A stretch of DNA of 64,000 nt from Arthrobacter alpinus (GCF_001294625.1 NZ_CP012677.1:372001-436000); one strand, 5' to 3'; counted from the first letter of the stretch, positions 16,958 through 25,669 are shown. The notes: generated by a model from the letters alone, not told the origin. Numbers and translations are program-made.

Positions 16958-19285
16958 CTACGCGACTGGCTCGAGCCGGATCACCACGGACTTGGAGGTT
17001 GGTGTGCCGCTGACGTCGGCCTTGGAGTCCAACGGGACCAGGACGTTGGTTTCCGGGTAGTAGGCGGCGGCGCAGCCTACGGGAGTGGAGTACGCCACCA
17101 CCCGGAAGTTAGGTGCCCGGCGGTCCACGCCGTCCTTCCATTCGGAGACTAGGTCCACCATGGTGCCGTCTGCGATGCCGAAGGAATCAAGATCCTTTTG
17201 GTTCACAAACACCACACGGCGCCCGTTCTTGATGCCGCGGTAGCGGTCGTCCTTGCCGTAGATGGTGGTGTTGTACTGGTCGTGGGAGCGCAACGTCTGC
17301 AGCAGCAGCCGTCCCTTCGGCACCTTCGGGTACTCCATTTCATTGGCCGTGAAATGGGCCAGCCCCGAATCGGTCGAAAAGGAGCGCGAATCACGCGGGC
17401 CGTGCGGCAGGACGAAACCGCCGGGCACATCGATTTTGGCCTCAAAGTCCTCGAAGCCGGGGACGACGGCAGCAATGTGCTTACGGATCAGGCTGTAGTC
17501 GGCGTTCATGGCAGACCAGTCGGCGACGGGGGCACCCGGGCGGGTGCCGCCGTCGTCCGTTTCAAAGAGCCGTGTGGCGAGAGCGCACACGATCGCCACC
17601 TCGGAGAGTAGGTTCTGTGACGCCGGGGCCAGCCGGCCGCGCGAGGCGTGCACGGCGCTCATGGAGTCCTCGACCGTGACGCGCTGGTCCCCACCCGCCT
17701 GGGTGTCGCGCTCGGTGCGGCCCAAGGTGGGCAGGATCAGCGCCGTCCGGCCGGTGATCAGGTGCGACTTGTTCAATTTGGTGGAGATTTGCGCTGTCAG
17801 GGAAAGCCGGCCAAGCGCAGCCTCGGTGACATCCGAGTCGGGGGTGGCGCGGACGAAGTTCCCGCCCATGCCTAGAAATACGCCCGCCTTGCCGTCGCGC
17901 ATGGCCTCGATCGCGGCCACCGTGTCGAAGCCGTCGGGGCGGGGGGAGGCGAACTTGAATTCCTTATCGAGGGCGTCGTGGAAGCTTGCGGGCATGCGCT
18001 CGAAGATGCCCATGGTGCGGTCGCCCTGCACGTTCGAGTGGCCGCGGACCGGGCACACGCCGGCGCCGGGCTTGCCGATGTTTCCCTGCAGCAGCAGCAC
18101 GTTGACCACATCGCGCAGCATGGCCACGGAGTGCTTGTGCTGTGTCAGTCCCATGGCCCAGCAGACCACGGTTGCTTTGGATGCCAGGAGCCGCAGGCCT
18201 GTGGCGCGGATTTGCGCCTCGCTCAGGCCCGTGGCGGTGACGATTTCGGACCAGCTGACGGCCTCCAGCTGTGTCAGGTATTCGCCCAGACCCGTGGTGT
18301 GCGTTTCGATGAAGGCCGAGTCAAACACGCGGCCTTCGGTGGGGGACCCCGGACGGCGCTGCTCCTCGAGCAGGAACTTGCCCAGTCCCTGGAACAGTGC
18401 CTGGTCCCCGCCAAGCTTGATCTGCAGGAAGTCATCCGCCAGCGCCGAGCCGCCGCCCACCAGCCCGCGAACCGTTTGCGGGTTTTCAAAACGCATCAGC
18501 CCGGCCTCCGGCAGCGGGTTGATGGCGACAATGACGGCACCGTTCTTCTTGGCCTTCTCCAGCGCTGTGAGCATGCGCGGGTGGTTGGTTCCCGGGTTTT
18601 GGCCCGCGATCAGGATCAGCTCCGACTGGTAGATGTCCTCCAGCGACACCGAGCCCTTGCCGATGCCGATGGTCTCGGTGAGCGCCGAACCGCTGGATTC
18701 ATGGCACATGTTGGAGCAGTCTGGCAGGTTGTTCGTGCCCAGCCCGCGCACCATGAGCTGGTACAGGAACGCCGCCTCGTTGGAGGTGCGCCCCGAGGTG
18801 TAAAAGATGGCCTCGTCGGGGTTTTTCAGGGCCTTGAGCTCGTCGGCAAGGATTTCCAGGGCACGCTCCCATGAGACGGGAACATAGTGGTCGCTGCCCT
18901 CGGCCAGATACATCGGGTCGGTCAGCCGGCCCTGCTGGCCGAGCCGGAAATCGTCCCATTCACGCAGTTCGCTGACGCTGTGTTCTGCAAAGAACGACGG
19001 CGGCACCCGCCTTTTAGTGGCTTCCTCGGCCACCGCCTTGGCCCCGTTTTCACAGAATTCGGCCTTGTGCCTTTTGTCGTTCTCGGGCCAGGCACAGCCG
19101 GGGCAGTCAAAGCCGTCTTTCTGGTTGATCTTCAGCAAGGTCTGGGCCGTACGGACGGGGCCCATCTGCGTCAGGGAGATTTCCATGGCGTGCATAATAC
19201 CGGGGATTCCCACCGCCTTCTTTTGCACTCTGCCAACCGAAAGTTGCTGCTCGTCGATGTTTTCTTGGGGCGCCTTGCCAGCCAA
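16958..19285 (-). CDS. FdhF/YdeP family molybdopterin oxidoreductase
   Basis: The 775-residue protein is of the formate dehydrogenase-H alpha-like YdeP class, binding a bis-MGD cofactor. The N-terminal cluster segment has Cys61, Cys64 and Cys78 (CPGCAWPEN, AEFCENGAKAV). The cofactor region contains SGRTSNEAAFLYQL and NMCHESSGSAL with Cys194. Further marks are LILIAGQNPGTNHPRML, GVCPVRGHSNVQGDRTMGI and the C-terminal MopB-binding barrel (RGIKNGRRVVFVN). The start is TTG 19285. It is divergent from fdhD, whose product activates such enzymes. The physiological substrate of YdeP-type proteins is uncertain; formate should not be assumed. Confidence 0.88.
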   Translation of the reverse strand: MAGKAPQENIDEQQLSVGRVQKKAVGIPGIMHAMEISLTQMGPVRTAQTLLKINQKDGFDCPGCAWPENDKRHKAEFCENGAKAVAEEATKRRVPPSFFAEHSVSELREWDDFRLGQQGRLTDPMYLAEGSDHYVPVSWERALEILADELKALKNPDEAIFYTSGRTSNEAAFLYQLMVRGLGTNNLPDCSNMCHESSGSALTETIGIGKGSVSLEDIYQSELILIAGQNPGTNHPRMLTALEKAKKNGAVIVAINPLPEAGLMRFENPQTVRGLVGGGSALADDFLQIKLGGDQALFQGLGKFLLEEQRRPGSPTEGRVFDSAFIETHTTGLGEYLTQLEAVSWSEIVTATGLSEAQIRATGLRLLASKATVVCWAMGLTQHKHSVAMLRDVVNVLLLQGNIGKPGAGVCPVRGHSNVQGDRTMGIFERMPASFHDALDKEFKFASPRPDGFDTVAAIEAMRDGKAGVFLGMGGNFVRATPDSDVTEAALGRLSLTAQISTKLNKSHLITGRTALILPTLGRTERDTQAGGDQRVTVEDSMSAVHASRGRLAPASQNLLSEVAIVCALATRLFETDDGGTRPGAPVADWSAMNADYSLIRKHIAAVVPGFEDFEAKIDVPGGFVLPHGPRDSRSFSTDSGLAHFTANEMEYPKVPKGRLLLQTLRSHDQYNTTIYGKDDRYRGIKNGRRVVFVNQKDLDSFGIADGTMVDLVSEWKDGVDRRAPNFRVVAYSTPVGCAAAYYPETNVLVPLDSKADVSGTPTSKSVVIRLEPVA

Positions 19286-19352
19286 AATGGGTCCCTTCGC
19301 CGTTGAGGATCTACTCTGATCATAGACGTGTTCGCTTTTTTGAGAGGATTGT

Positions 19353-20186
19353 ATGGGACGGCTTGTTCAGCGGGTCAAGGCAACCAGGATTGACATCACC
19401 GGGGGCCGACGCGTAGTGCGCGAAGAGTCCTTGGCTGTAGAGGAACCGTTAGAAGTCCGGTTGGGGCACGACTCATTCAGCGTCACCATGCGTACCCCGG
19501 GTGATGACTTTGACCTGGTCGCGGGTTTTTTGGTGTCGGAGGGCATCATCTTTGAGCCTGAGCAGCTGATCTCGCTGAGGTTTTGCGCGGGCGAGGACGA
19601 AAACGGCCAGCAAACCTTCAACGTGGTGGAGGCGCAGCTGCGTCCCGATGTCGCCATGCCGTTGCCGGCAGCCCACCGCCACGTGACCACCTCCAGCGCG
19701 TGCGGCATCTGCGGCACGGCATCTATCGATGCCGTGCGTAAGTCCTCGCACTTCACCCGATCCGCGGCCGTTGACGAGCCGTTTGTTTCCGCTGCCGTGC
19801 TGGCAGCCCTGCCGGACACGCTGCGTGAGCAGCAGAAACTCTTTGACAAAACAGGGGGTGTGCACGCGGCCGGCCTGTTTGCCCCTGACGGGGAACTGCT
19901 CTCACTGCGCGAGGATGTGGGCCGTCACAATGCGGTGGACAAGGTGGTCGGCGCCGCGTTCCGGGACCGGCAGCTACCCCTGGGCAAAACTATCTTGCAG
20001 GTGTCGGGTCGGGCCTCGTTCGAGCTCGTCCAAAAGGCCGCGATGGCAGGGGTACCGATGCTTGCGGCCGTGAGTGCGCCGTCGTCTCTGGCCGTTGAAC
20101 TGGCTCAGGAAGCCGGTGTGACGCTCGTGGGGTTCAGCCGCGGCAACACGCTAAACGTCTACACGCACCCGGGCCGCGTGGGCTAG
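19353..20186 (+). CDS. fdhD: sulfur carrier protein FdhD
   Basis: FdhD moves sulfur from a cysteine desulfurase to the molybdenum cofactor of formate dehydrogenase-like enzymes. The 277-residue product has the essential CGICG motif with Cys117 and Cys120. Other marks are MRTPGDDFDLVAGFLVSEGI, the VHAAGLF strand, LREDVGRHNAVDKV and SGRASFELVQKAAMAGVPML. It is divergent from the FdhF/YdeP oxidoreductase with 67 bases between starts, so a shared control region and a client-activator relation are likely. Confidence 0.95.
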   Translation: MGRLVQRVKATRIDITGGRRVVREESLAVEEPLEVRLGHDSFSVTMRTPGDDFDLVAGFLVSEGIIFEPEQLISLRFCAGEDENGQQTFNVVEAQLRPDVAMPLPAAHRHVTTSSACGICGTASIDAVRKSSHFTRSAAVDEPFVSAAVLAALPDTLREQQKLFDKTGGVHAAGLFAPDGELLSLREDVGRHNAVDKVVGAAFRDRQLPLGKTILQVSGRASFELVQKAAMAGVPMLAAVSAPSSLAVELAQEAGVTLVGFSRGNTLNVYTHPGRVG

Positions 20187-20400
20187 TTATCGCCGGTAAA
20201 ATCAGTGATTTCGGGGATCGTGGGCCGTTGTGGCATGCCGACCGCCGTAGGATTGATGGTGTTTTCCCGGCCCAACTCGGTGACCTGAAAGGAAATACCC
20301 ATCCGCGGGTTGAGGTCCTTGTGGTCGACGGCGGCAAGGGCGAATGCCTTCAATGATGCCCTCATGACAGGCTCATGGGATGCCGTACCTGCCTCCGCCT
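20183..20400 (-). pseudogene. truncated paralogue of the neighbouring lipoprotein
   Basis: The readable frame ends at 20183 with VGMPQRPTIPEITDFTGDN. This aligns with the end of the lipoprotein at 20493-20900 (VLGLPQSPTVEEIRNYSK), and the preceding ASLKAFALAAV matches its GSLRAVSGAS. An in-frame TAG lies just upstream of AEAGTASHEPVM, and no signal peptide or lipobox is found before it. The conserved C-terminal 60 residues survive but the export signal is lost. Its end overlaps fdhD's end by four bases, in convergent orientation. I judge it a remnant of a tandem duplication. Confidence 0.6.
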
Positions 20401-20492
20401 AGATGCTCCCGTCCACGGAACCGGCATTCCGGGTCTTGGCGCTGCCCTTGGTTGCGCGCTGCGGGGTACATCGTCCAGTAGCAGGGACCAAC

Positions 20493-20900
20493 TTACTTTG
20501 AATAGTTGCGAATTTCTTCAACGGTGGGGGATTGCGGCAGGCCCAGTACGTTCGGGCGGATACCGTTTTCCTCGTCACCTTCGGGGAAAACGTAGAACTC
20601 GACTTTACTCACCGACTTCAGCGATCCTGAGGCACCTGAAACGGCCCGCAAGGAGCCGGCCAGAACGCTTTCAAGGTCCGCAGCCGGATCAGCCGTCACC
20701 CGAACATTGATGACGGCGCCCATGCCGCCCGGGTCCGTGTAACGCACCTTGCTGGTAACGACGTCGGGCGTGGCCTCCAAGGCGGCTGTGGCGTCGGCAA
20801 CAAAAGTGTCCCCGGCTTTCTGTGGACTACTAGAGCCACAGGCACCGAGCAACCCTGATAGAAGTCCCACGAGCAAGAGAATACCAATTTTGCGCTGCAT
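20493..20900 (-). CDS. small lipoprotein downstream of the WXG/hydrolase gene
   Basis: From ATG 20900 the product is 135 residues with a lipoprotein signal: basic QRK, a hydrophobic stretch GILLLVGLLSGLLG and lipobox LGAC with Cys21. After processing it should be anchored on the outer face of the membrane. The mature part is a small alpha/beta protein of unknown family (NVRVTADPAADLESVLAGSL, VEFYVFPEGDEENGI). It starts 16 bases after the hydrolase stop. A truncated paralogue follows. Tandem small lipoproteins after a secreted lipase-like gene suggest an immunity or accessory role, by analogy with the S. aureus TslA/TilA pair; this is inference. Confidence 0.75.
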   Translation of the reverse strand: MQRKIGILLLVGLLSGLLGACGSSSPQKAGDTFVADATAALEATPDVVTSKVRYTDPGGMGAVINVRVTADPAADLESVLAGSLRAVSGASGSLKSVSKVEFYVFPEGDEENGIRPNVLGLPQSPTVEEIRNYSK

Positions 20901-20916
20901 GATTGTCCTTGTTGTG

Positions 20917-22317
20917 TTACTTGCGGCTGAAGTCAATGTCCACCGCAGAGACTCTGCTGGGGTCATCGGTAATGAAAACCTGCGTTGACGGATCATTTTC
21001 GAAGCGTCCAATATCAGGGTACTTGCCTAGCTGGGTCAGGTCCTGCCTGTACGTGTTTTGGTCGTGCATGGCGGGAATGAAGTCGCCGATGGGGCCGGAG
21101 AAAGGCGGATTGTCCGTTGGGACCACGTGGACATTGGGCGCTTGCTGATATGTAGTCAGATCGCTCATGGTGCCGCCGCCATCAAACATGGGGACGATGT
21201 CAGCGGGGTGTGCGATCGCCAGGTAGTTGATGTTCGGATCAATGGCGTAAGGCTGCGTGGGTGAGCCTGCTGTCAAGACGGTGGTGAGATTGTATTGCCC
21301 CGTGAAGCTCGGATCGGTGGCCAACTCTTGGGCGATCATCCCGCCCTGGCTGTGGCCCACCAGCATGACCGGCGCCTCGGGCGGGATGCCCGCCCTTGCC
21401 ATCGCTTCGGCGACAGCCCTGCTGGCCGCTGATGATTGTCCGGAGGCAAGCCTGACGTTGCTGGTGTAGTCCAACGGATTGTTGTTTGAGTTGGCAGTGT
21501 TGGATTCAGTGCCTGGAATATTGACGATGTAGGCGTATGTGCCGTCGGGCTGCCGGACCGACACGATGCGGACCCCGGCCGTCGGGTCCCCGTTTGAATC
21601 AGTAGCTTCGTATGCGCTCAGGACGCTGTCGAAGATGTCAGCCACACTGGTTGGCTGTGTCAGGGAAGACTCGCTGCTGTTGGTCACCGCCTGCGGACCA
21701 CCCACCTCCACCATTCCGTCATCAAAGAATTTTGGATTCACGAGGCCACCGGTCAAAGTTGTTGTTATGGCATCAACGCCGCTTCCCGCGACAAGACCCA
21801 GCGACGCCAAAACAGAAATTAAAGAGGGCGGCCCGTTAATAAGAGCCGCAATGGGAATCGCCGCCAGATACCCCAGATTGCCATAAAAGTTCAGGTTTGC
21901 GTGGACCACCGGGTTGGCCAGAATTTCTTGTCCGAGCCAGTCAAGGCCGTCCTTGACGTCGTCGAACACGTTGCCAACGCCGTCTGTGATGTCCTCCCAC
22001 AAGTCCTTGGCCCCGTCGATCAGTTCTGCCAGGGGCCCGCCCCCGCCGTCCACGGCACTGGCGCGTTCCTGCTCGGCAATTTCACGCAGCAGCGCCATTG
22101 CAGCAAGTTCCAAGTTTTGGGCGGTGTGGTTCAAGATGGTCCGGTTGCCCGGCCACTGCGACCGGAAACGTTGGCTGTCGGGCCCCTGCCAGCCTGCGCG
22201 GGCAATCGTCTGGTTCAATTGCGCGCCCGTGCGGTTTAGCTGGTGGGCAGAGTCTTTCAGCGCGTTGACCAGGTCCAAGCAGTCCTGTGGGTCAAGTCCC
22301 TGTAGACCGCCGCTCAT
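20917..22317 (-). CDS. WXG100-like domain fused to an alpha/beta hydrolase (putative type VII effector)
   Basis: The start ATG 22317 overlaps the stop of the upstream gene (ATGA). The product is 466 residues without a Sec signal. Residues 5-90 are helical and WXG100-like, with W43-Q-G45 in the turn (AGWQGPDSQRF). Residues 95-200 contain a hydrophobic stretch (LGYLAAIPIAALI). Residues 225-466 form an alpha/beta hydrolase with nucleophile Ser323 (GHSQGG) and candidate partners Asp373 (HPADIVP) and His418 (AMHDQNTY). This looks like a lipase or esterase delivered by type VII secretion. An EspG-like gene precedes it and a lipoprotein follows. No secretion ATPase is in the window. Confidence 0.75.
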   Translation of the reverse strand: MSGGLQGLDPQDCLDLVNALKDSAHQLNRTGAQLNQTIARAGWQGPDSQRFRSQWPGNRTILNHTAQNLELAAMALLREIAEQERASAVDGGGGPLAELIDGAKDLWEDITDGVGNVFDDVKDGLDWLGQEILANPVVHANLNFYGNLGYLAAIPIAALINGPPSLISVLASLGLVAGSGVDAITTTLTGGLVNPKFFDDGMVEVGGPQAVTNSSESSLTQPTSVADIFDSVLSAYEATDSNGDPTAGVRIVSVRQPDGTYAYIVNIPGTESNTANSNNNPLDYTSNVRLASGQSSAASRAVAEAMARAGIPPEAPVMLVGHSQGGMIAQELATDPSFTGQYNLTTVLTAGSPTQPYAIDPNINYLAIAHPADIVPMFDGGGTMSDLTTYQQAPNVHVVPTDNPPFSGPIGDFIPAMHDQNTYRQDLTQLGKYPDIGRFENDPSTQVFITDDPSRVSAVDIDFSRK

Positions 22318-23144
22318 TTGGCTTCTTCCTTTTGCGCCGCAGCCAGTGCGTCGTGTGCGCCAACCACGGCAAAAACGAGTTCGTTGGCGATGTGTCCGGC
22401 AGGCACCTCGGTCAGGCGCAGTTCCGGGGTTTCGCTGACGCGGGTTGTCACCGAATACAGTCGGTCGTCCTTGACCGACCACATCCCGGCCCAAATCCTG
22501 GTCGGCATCCCCTGCATTGCTGTGACAACACTGAGCGTAATGTTGGCGTCCTCGTCGTTGACAAGGCTGGCGACCGGTTCCGGCAATGTTGCCGGATCGG
22601 TGCCGGCGCCGAGAACAGCAGGGGGCTTGGCATCCAGAGGCGCGGCTTTGGCGGCTGCGCGGACAACGTCAAGGGGTGGCAGCAGCCGGGCAGCTGCGCC
22701 CCACACATTCTCCTCGTCAAAAAGCGTGATTTCCATGCTGTCCTCACTGCCGGTAATGACGGTGCCCTGCCCCTCACGCTCGGACAGGTGCCGTTGGTGC
22801 GCCGCCAATCCGCGCCCGGCCCGCAAGCCCAGCACGCTGGTGGTGCTGACCCCGTTGTACGTGGCGCGGGCCGTGACGGTGATGGGTGCCGTCAACAGAA
22901 GTGCGACGGCGCCCATCCACTGCCGCTTCACCTCACCTGGACCCGGGGATATGTCAAGCGAGTTCAGCTCGGCCCAAGCTGCCGCTGCGGCTTCTTCTTC
23001 CAAGGGGGCGGCTTGCGCTCCTGCCGGCTGTTCGTTGTGCAGACCGAGCGTGGCACTGGTCGATTCGCACAGCAGCGCCCAGGCGGCAGCACTCATCTGC
23101 ACGCGGCGTAAAATGATCGGACGTTCTGGCACTGTGGCGGTCAT
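22314..23144 (-). CDS. EspG-like type VII secretion chaperone (putative)
   Basis: The 276-residue protein has no signal peptide or membrane helix. Its outline resembles EspG-family proteins, cytosolic chaperones that bind specific ESX substrates. It has an N-terminal region with ILRRVQMSAAAWALLCE, a helix EVKRQWMGAVALLLTAPITV followed by strands (TARATYNGVSTTSVLGLRAG), and a C-terminal segment with ENVWGAAARLLPPL. The match is by pattern only. The TGA overlaps the ATG of the WXG/hydrolase gene by four bases, so the two proteins are likely made together, as expected for chaperone and cargo. Confidence 0.5.
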   Translation of the reverse strand: MTATVPERPIILRRVQMSAAAWALLCESTSATLGLHNEQPAGAQAAPLEEEAAAAAWAELNSLDISPGPGEVKRQWMGAVALLLTAPITVTARATYNGVSTTSVLGLRAGRGLAAHQRHLSEREGQGTVITGSEDSMEITLFDEENVWGAAARLLPPLDVVRAAAKAAPLDAKPPAVLGAGTDPATLPEPVASLVNDEDANITLSVVTAMQGMPTRIWAGMWSVKDDRLYSVTTRVSETPELRLTEVPAGHIANELVFAVVGAHDALAAAQKEEAK

Positions 23145-23332
23145 GGGTTCCTCTGCTGGCAGCTGGGCTAGCCCTTGTGCCCGGGCACGGGAAACAACTT
23201 CCTCCTAAGTTACTTCACAGCAGTGTTGGCTGGCGATGGGGTGCAGTCCCCATTCCGCCGATCTTCGGGCCACCGGCAAGCTGTGATTCCACCGGCAAGC
23301 TGCCTCACAGATCCGAAAAAAGGGAGAGCGGG

Positions 23333-24178
23333 CTAGATCTCATGGAGGAGGCGACGGACGAACGCCTGGGTACGTTCTTCCTGCGGATTGCGCAGCACCT
23401 GGCTGGCCGGGCCGCGCTCCACCACCACGCCACCGTCCATGAACACCACTTCGTCGGCCGTCTGCCGGGCAAAGGCTAGCTCGTGGGTGACGATCACCAT
23501 GGTCCAGCCTTCCTCCGCGAGTTCCTTGATGACGGCCAGAACGTCATCCACCAGCTCGGGGTCCAACGCTGAGGTGGGCTCATCAAACAACAGCAGTTGC
23601 GGCTTCAACGCCAGCGCCCGCACAATACCCACACGCTGCTGCTGGCCGCCGGAGAGCTCAAAGGGGTGGGCGTCGCGCTTGTCAGCCAACCCAACCCGCG
23701 CCAGCAGTGACTCGGCCTCGGCTACCACCTGAGCGCGCGGCCGTTTCTGCACCTGTACGGGCCCCTCAATGACGTTTTGCAGGACAGTCATGTGGGGGAA
23801 CAGGTTGTAGTGCTGGAAGACCATGGCGCTGCGGTCGCGCAGCGCGGCTACCTCCTTGGCCCGGACCTTCTTGGGTACGGAGGCGTCGTTAAAATCCAGG
23901 GTCAGTGCCGGCAGCTCGGGCACGACGCCGCTGCCTCCACCGCTGCCCGGGCCGGCCGCCGCGGAGGAGCTTTGGGCACCCACGGTGACCGATCCGGCGT
24001 CCGGCAGCTCCAAGCCGTTGAGTGAACGCAAGATGGTGGTCTTGCCAGAACCGGACGGGCCGATCAGGGCCACCACCTTGCCCCGGGGGACGGCCAAGTC
24101 AATGCCGCGCAGCACCGTGTTGGCGCCGAAGGACTTGCTCAGGCCGCGGACCTGCAGCACGGGCTCAATGGGCAACAT
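23333..24178 (-). CDS. polar amino acid ABC transporter, ATP-binding subunit
   Basis: The start ATG 24178 lies inside the end of the permease gene (14-bp overlap), giving 281 residues. ATPase motifs are Walker A GPSGSGKTT, Q-loop MVFQHYNLFPHMTV, signature LSGGQQQRVGIVRAL and Walker B LLLFDEPTSALDPE. About 50 residues of Ser/Gly/Ala/Pro-rich and acidic sequence sit between Walker A and the Q-loop, longer than in GlnQ/TcyN-type ATPases of about 245 residues. It forms one operon with the permease and binding protein and drives import of an amino acid, perhaps cystine. Confidence 0.9.
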   Translation of the reverse strand: MLPIEPVLQVRGLSKSFGANTVLRGIDLAVPRGKVVALIGPSGSGKTTILRSLNGLELPDAGSVTVGAQSSSAAAGPGSGGGSGVVPELPALTLDFNDASVPKKVRAKEVAALRDRSAMVFQHYNLFPHMTVLQNVIEGPVQVQKRPRAQVVAEAESLLARVGLADKRDAHPFELSGGQQQRVGIVRALALKPQLLLFDEPTSALDPELVDDVLAVIKELAEEGWTMVIVTHELAFARQTADEVVFMDGGVVVERGPASQVLRNPQEERTQAFVRRLLHEI

Positions 24179-24824
24179 AACGGTCCAATCTCTTTTCCAG
24201 ACGGGTCTGTGCCGTGGACAGCGCCAGACAGATGACCCAGTAAATGAGGGCGGCCTCAAGATAGAGCAGCATGAACTCCTGGCTAAAAGCGGCCACCTGC
24301 TGGGCCACCCGGAACATCTCGGTGACAAGGATCAGCGACGCCAAGGAGGTGTCCTTCACGAGCGAAATGAACGTGTTGGACAACGGTGGCACCGACACCC
24401 GCGCGGCCTGCGGCAAGATGATGCGCAGCAGCGTCTGATTGCCGGACATGCCAATCATGTGCCCGGCCTCCCATTGGCCTTGGGGCACCGAAAGGATGGC
24501 GGCGCGAATGACTTCCGCCGCGTAACCGCCCACATTCAAGGAGAAGGCGATGATGGCGCTGGGCCACGGATCAATCTTCACACCAATGGCAGGCAGCCCG
24601 TAAAAAATCACAAACAGCTGTACCAGCAAGGGGGTGCCGCGGATGACGGAGACGTAGAACCGACCGGCGCCATTGGCCAGCTTGTTGGAGCTGATCCGCA
24701 TCATGGCGACGACCAGGGCCAACACCAAACCGACGGCGAAGGAAGCCAGCGCCAAGGGAATGGTGCCTTTCACGGCGCCAAGCAGCAGCGGCCCCAACGA
24801 ACTCCAAAACAAGTCAAAGTCCAT
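24165..24824 (-). CDS. polar amino acid ABC transporter, permease subunit
   Basis: A 219-residue membrane protein with about five helices and the His/Glu/Gln-type permease EAA loop (NVGGYAAEVIRAAILSVPQGQWEAGHMIGMS), followed by ILPQAARVSVPPLSNTFISLVKDTSL. The sequence resembles YecS/TcyL cystine permeases. It lies between the binding protein (35 bases upstream) and the overlapping ATPase gene. Confidence 0.92.
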   Translation of the reverse strand: MDFDLFWSSLGPLLLGAVKGTIPLALASFAVGLVLALVVAMMRISSNKLANGAGRFYVSVIRGTPLLVQLFVIFYGLPAIGVKIDPWPSAIIAFSLNVGGYAAEVIRAAILSVPQGQWEAGHMIGMSGNQTLLRIILPQAARVSVPPLSNTFISLVKDTSLASLILVTEMFRVAQQVAAFSQEFMLLYLEAALIYWVICLALSTAQTRLEKRLDRYVAH

Positions 24825-24859
24825 GACTGAACCCTAGCCCCTGGTGGCCGGCGGGAAGA

Positions 24860-25669
24860 TTACTTACTGACGTCTTGGCCAAAGTATTTTTCGCTCAATT
24901 TTCCTAGCGTGCCGTCTGCGGACAGGTCCTTCAACGCGGTGTTGACTGCCTGCGTCAATGCGGTGGAGCCCTTCCGGAACGCAAACGCCGACTCGGAGGA
25001 TTCCTTGGTGGTGGCGGCGACCTTCAGCCCGGAGTCAGGGTTAGTGACCTGGTAGTCAAGGAAGGTGAGCTTGTCATTGACGATGGCGTTGACGCGGTCA
25101 TCCTTGAGCAAGGCGACCGCCTGAGCCCACCCCTCAACGGCCTCCACTTTGGCACCGCTGTCTGTGGCTAGGGTGAACCAGTTACTTGTCAGCGACTGGG
25201 CTGTGGTCTTGCCCTTCAAATCCGTAAAGGAGGTGATGTCGTTGGTGCTGTCCTTGACGACAATGACGCCCTGGGAGACGGTGTACGGAGTGGAAAGCTC
25301 GTATTTGGCCTGGCGGTCGGGGTTGACGGTGACCTGGTTGGCGACGGCGTCGAAGCGCTTGGCTTCGAGGCCGGCGAAGATGGAATCCCACTGGGTTTCC
25401 TCAAACTTGGCTTTCACACCCAGTTTTGCGGCAACAGCCGTGGCAACCTCGACGTCGTACCCGGTCAGGGCGCCCGCGCCGCCCTCATGGAAGCTGAACG
25501 GCTTGTAGGTGCCTTCCGTGGCGAACACGATTGCCCCGGCGCCCTTGACAGAGCTCAGGGAGGTGTCGGTGCCGGAGGAATCGCTGGCCCCGGGCGTGCC
25601 TCCGCACGCGGCAAGCGCGATCGACGCCGCTGCAAGCATGCCGACAAGCCCAAAAGTACGACGATTCAT
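24860..25669 (-). CDS. amino acid ABC transporter substrate-binding lipoprotein
   Basis: I use ATG 25669 (NRRTFGLVG) with AAGGA about ten bases upstream; a TTG two codons earlier is possible. The lipobox LAAC places Cys22 as the lipid anchor. The mature protein is a family 3 solute-binding fold: VFATEGTYKPFSFHE, LTGYDVEVATAVAAKLGV, WDSIFAGLEAKRFDAVANQV, then LKDDRVNAIVNDKL. The pattern resembles cystine-binding TcyJ/FliY proteins, though the ligand is not certain. It is the first gene of a three-gene import operon. Confidence 0.9.
   Translation of the reverse strand: MNRRTFGLVGMLAAASIALAACGGTPGASDSSGTDTSLSSVKGAGAIVFATEGTYKPFSFHEGGAGALTGYDVEVATAVAAKLGVKAKFEETQWDSIFAGLEAKRFDAVANQVTVNPDRQAKYELSTPYTVSQGVIVVKDSTNDITSFTDLKGKTTAQSLTSNWFTLATDSGAKVEAVEGWAQAVALLKDDRVNAIVNDKLTFLDYQVTNPDSGLKVAATTKESSESAFAFRKGSTALTQAVNTALKDLSADGTLGKLSEKYFGQDVSK

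Noticed and set aside
16958..19285. Naming the YdeP-type enzyme a formate dehydrogenase
   Set aside because: It lacks neighbouring electron-transfer subunits and belongs to the YdeP branch, for which formate oxidation is not established.
23145..23332. A secretion ATPase or further WXG100 gene beside the EspG-like gene
   Set aside because: Only 188 non-coding bases separate it from an ordinary amino acid ABC importer; no ESX machinery gene lies in the window.
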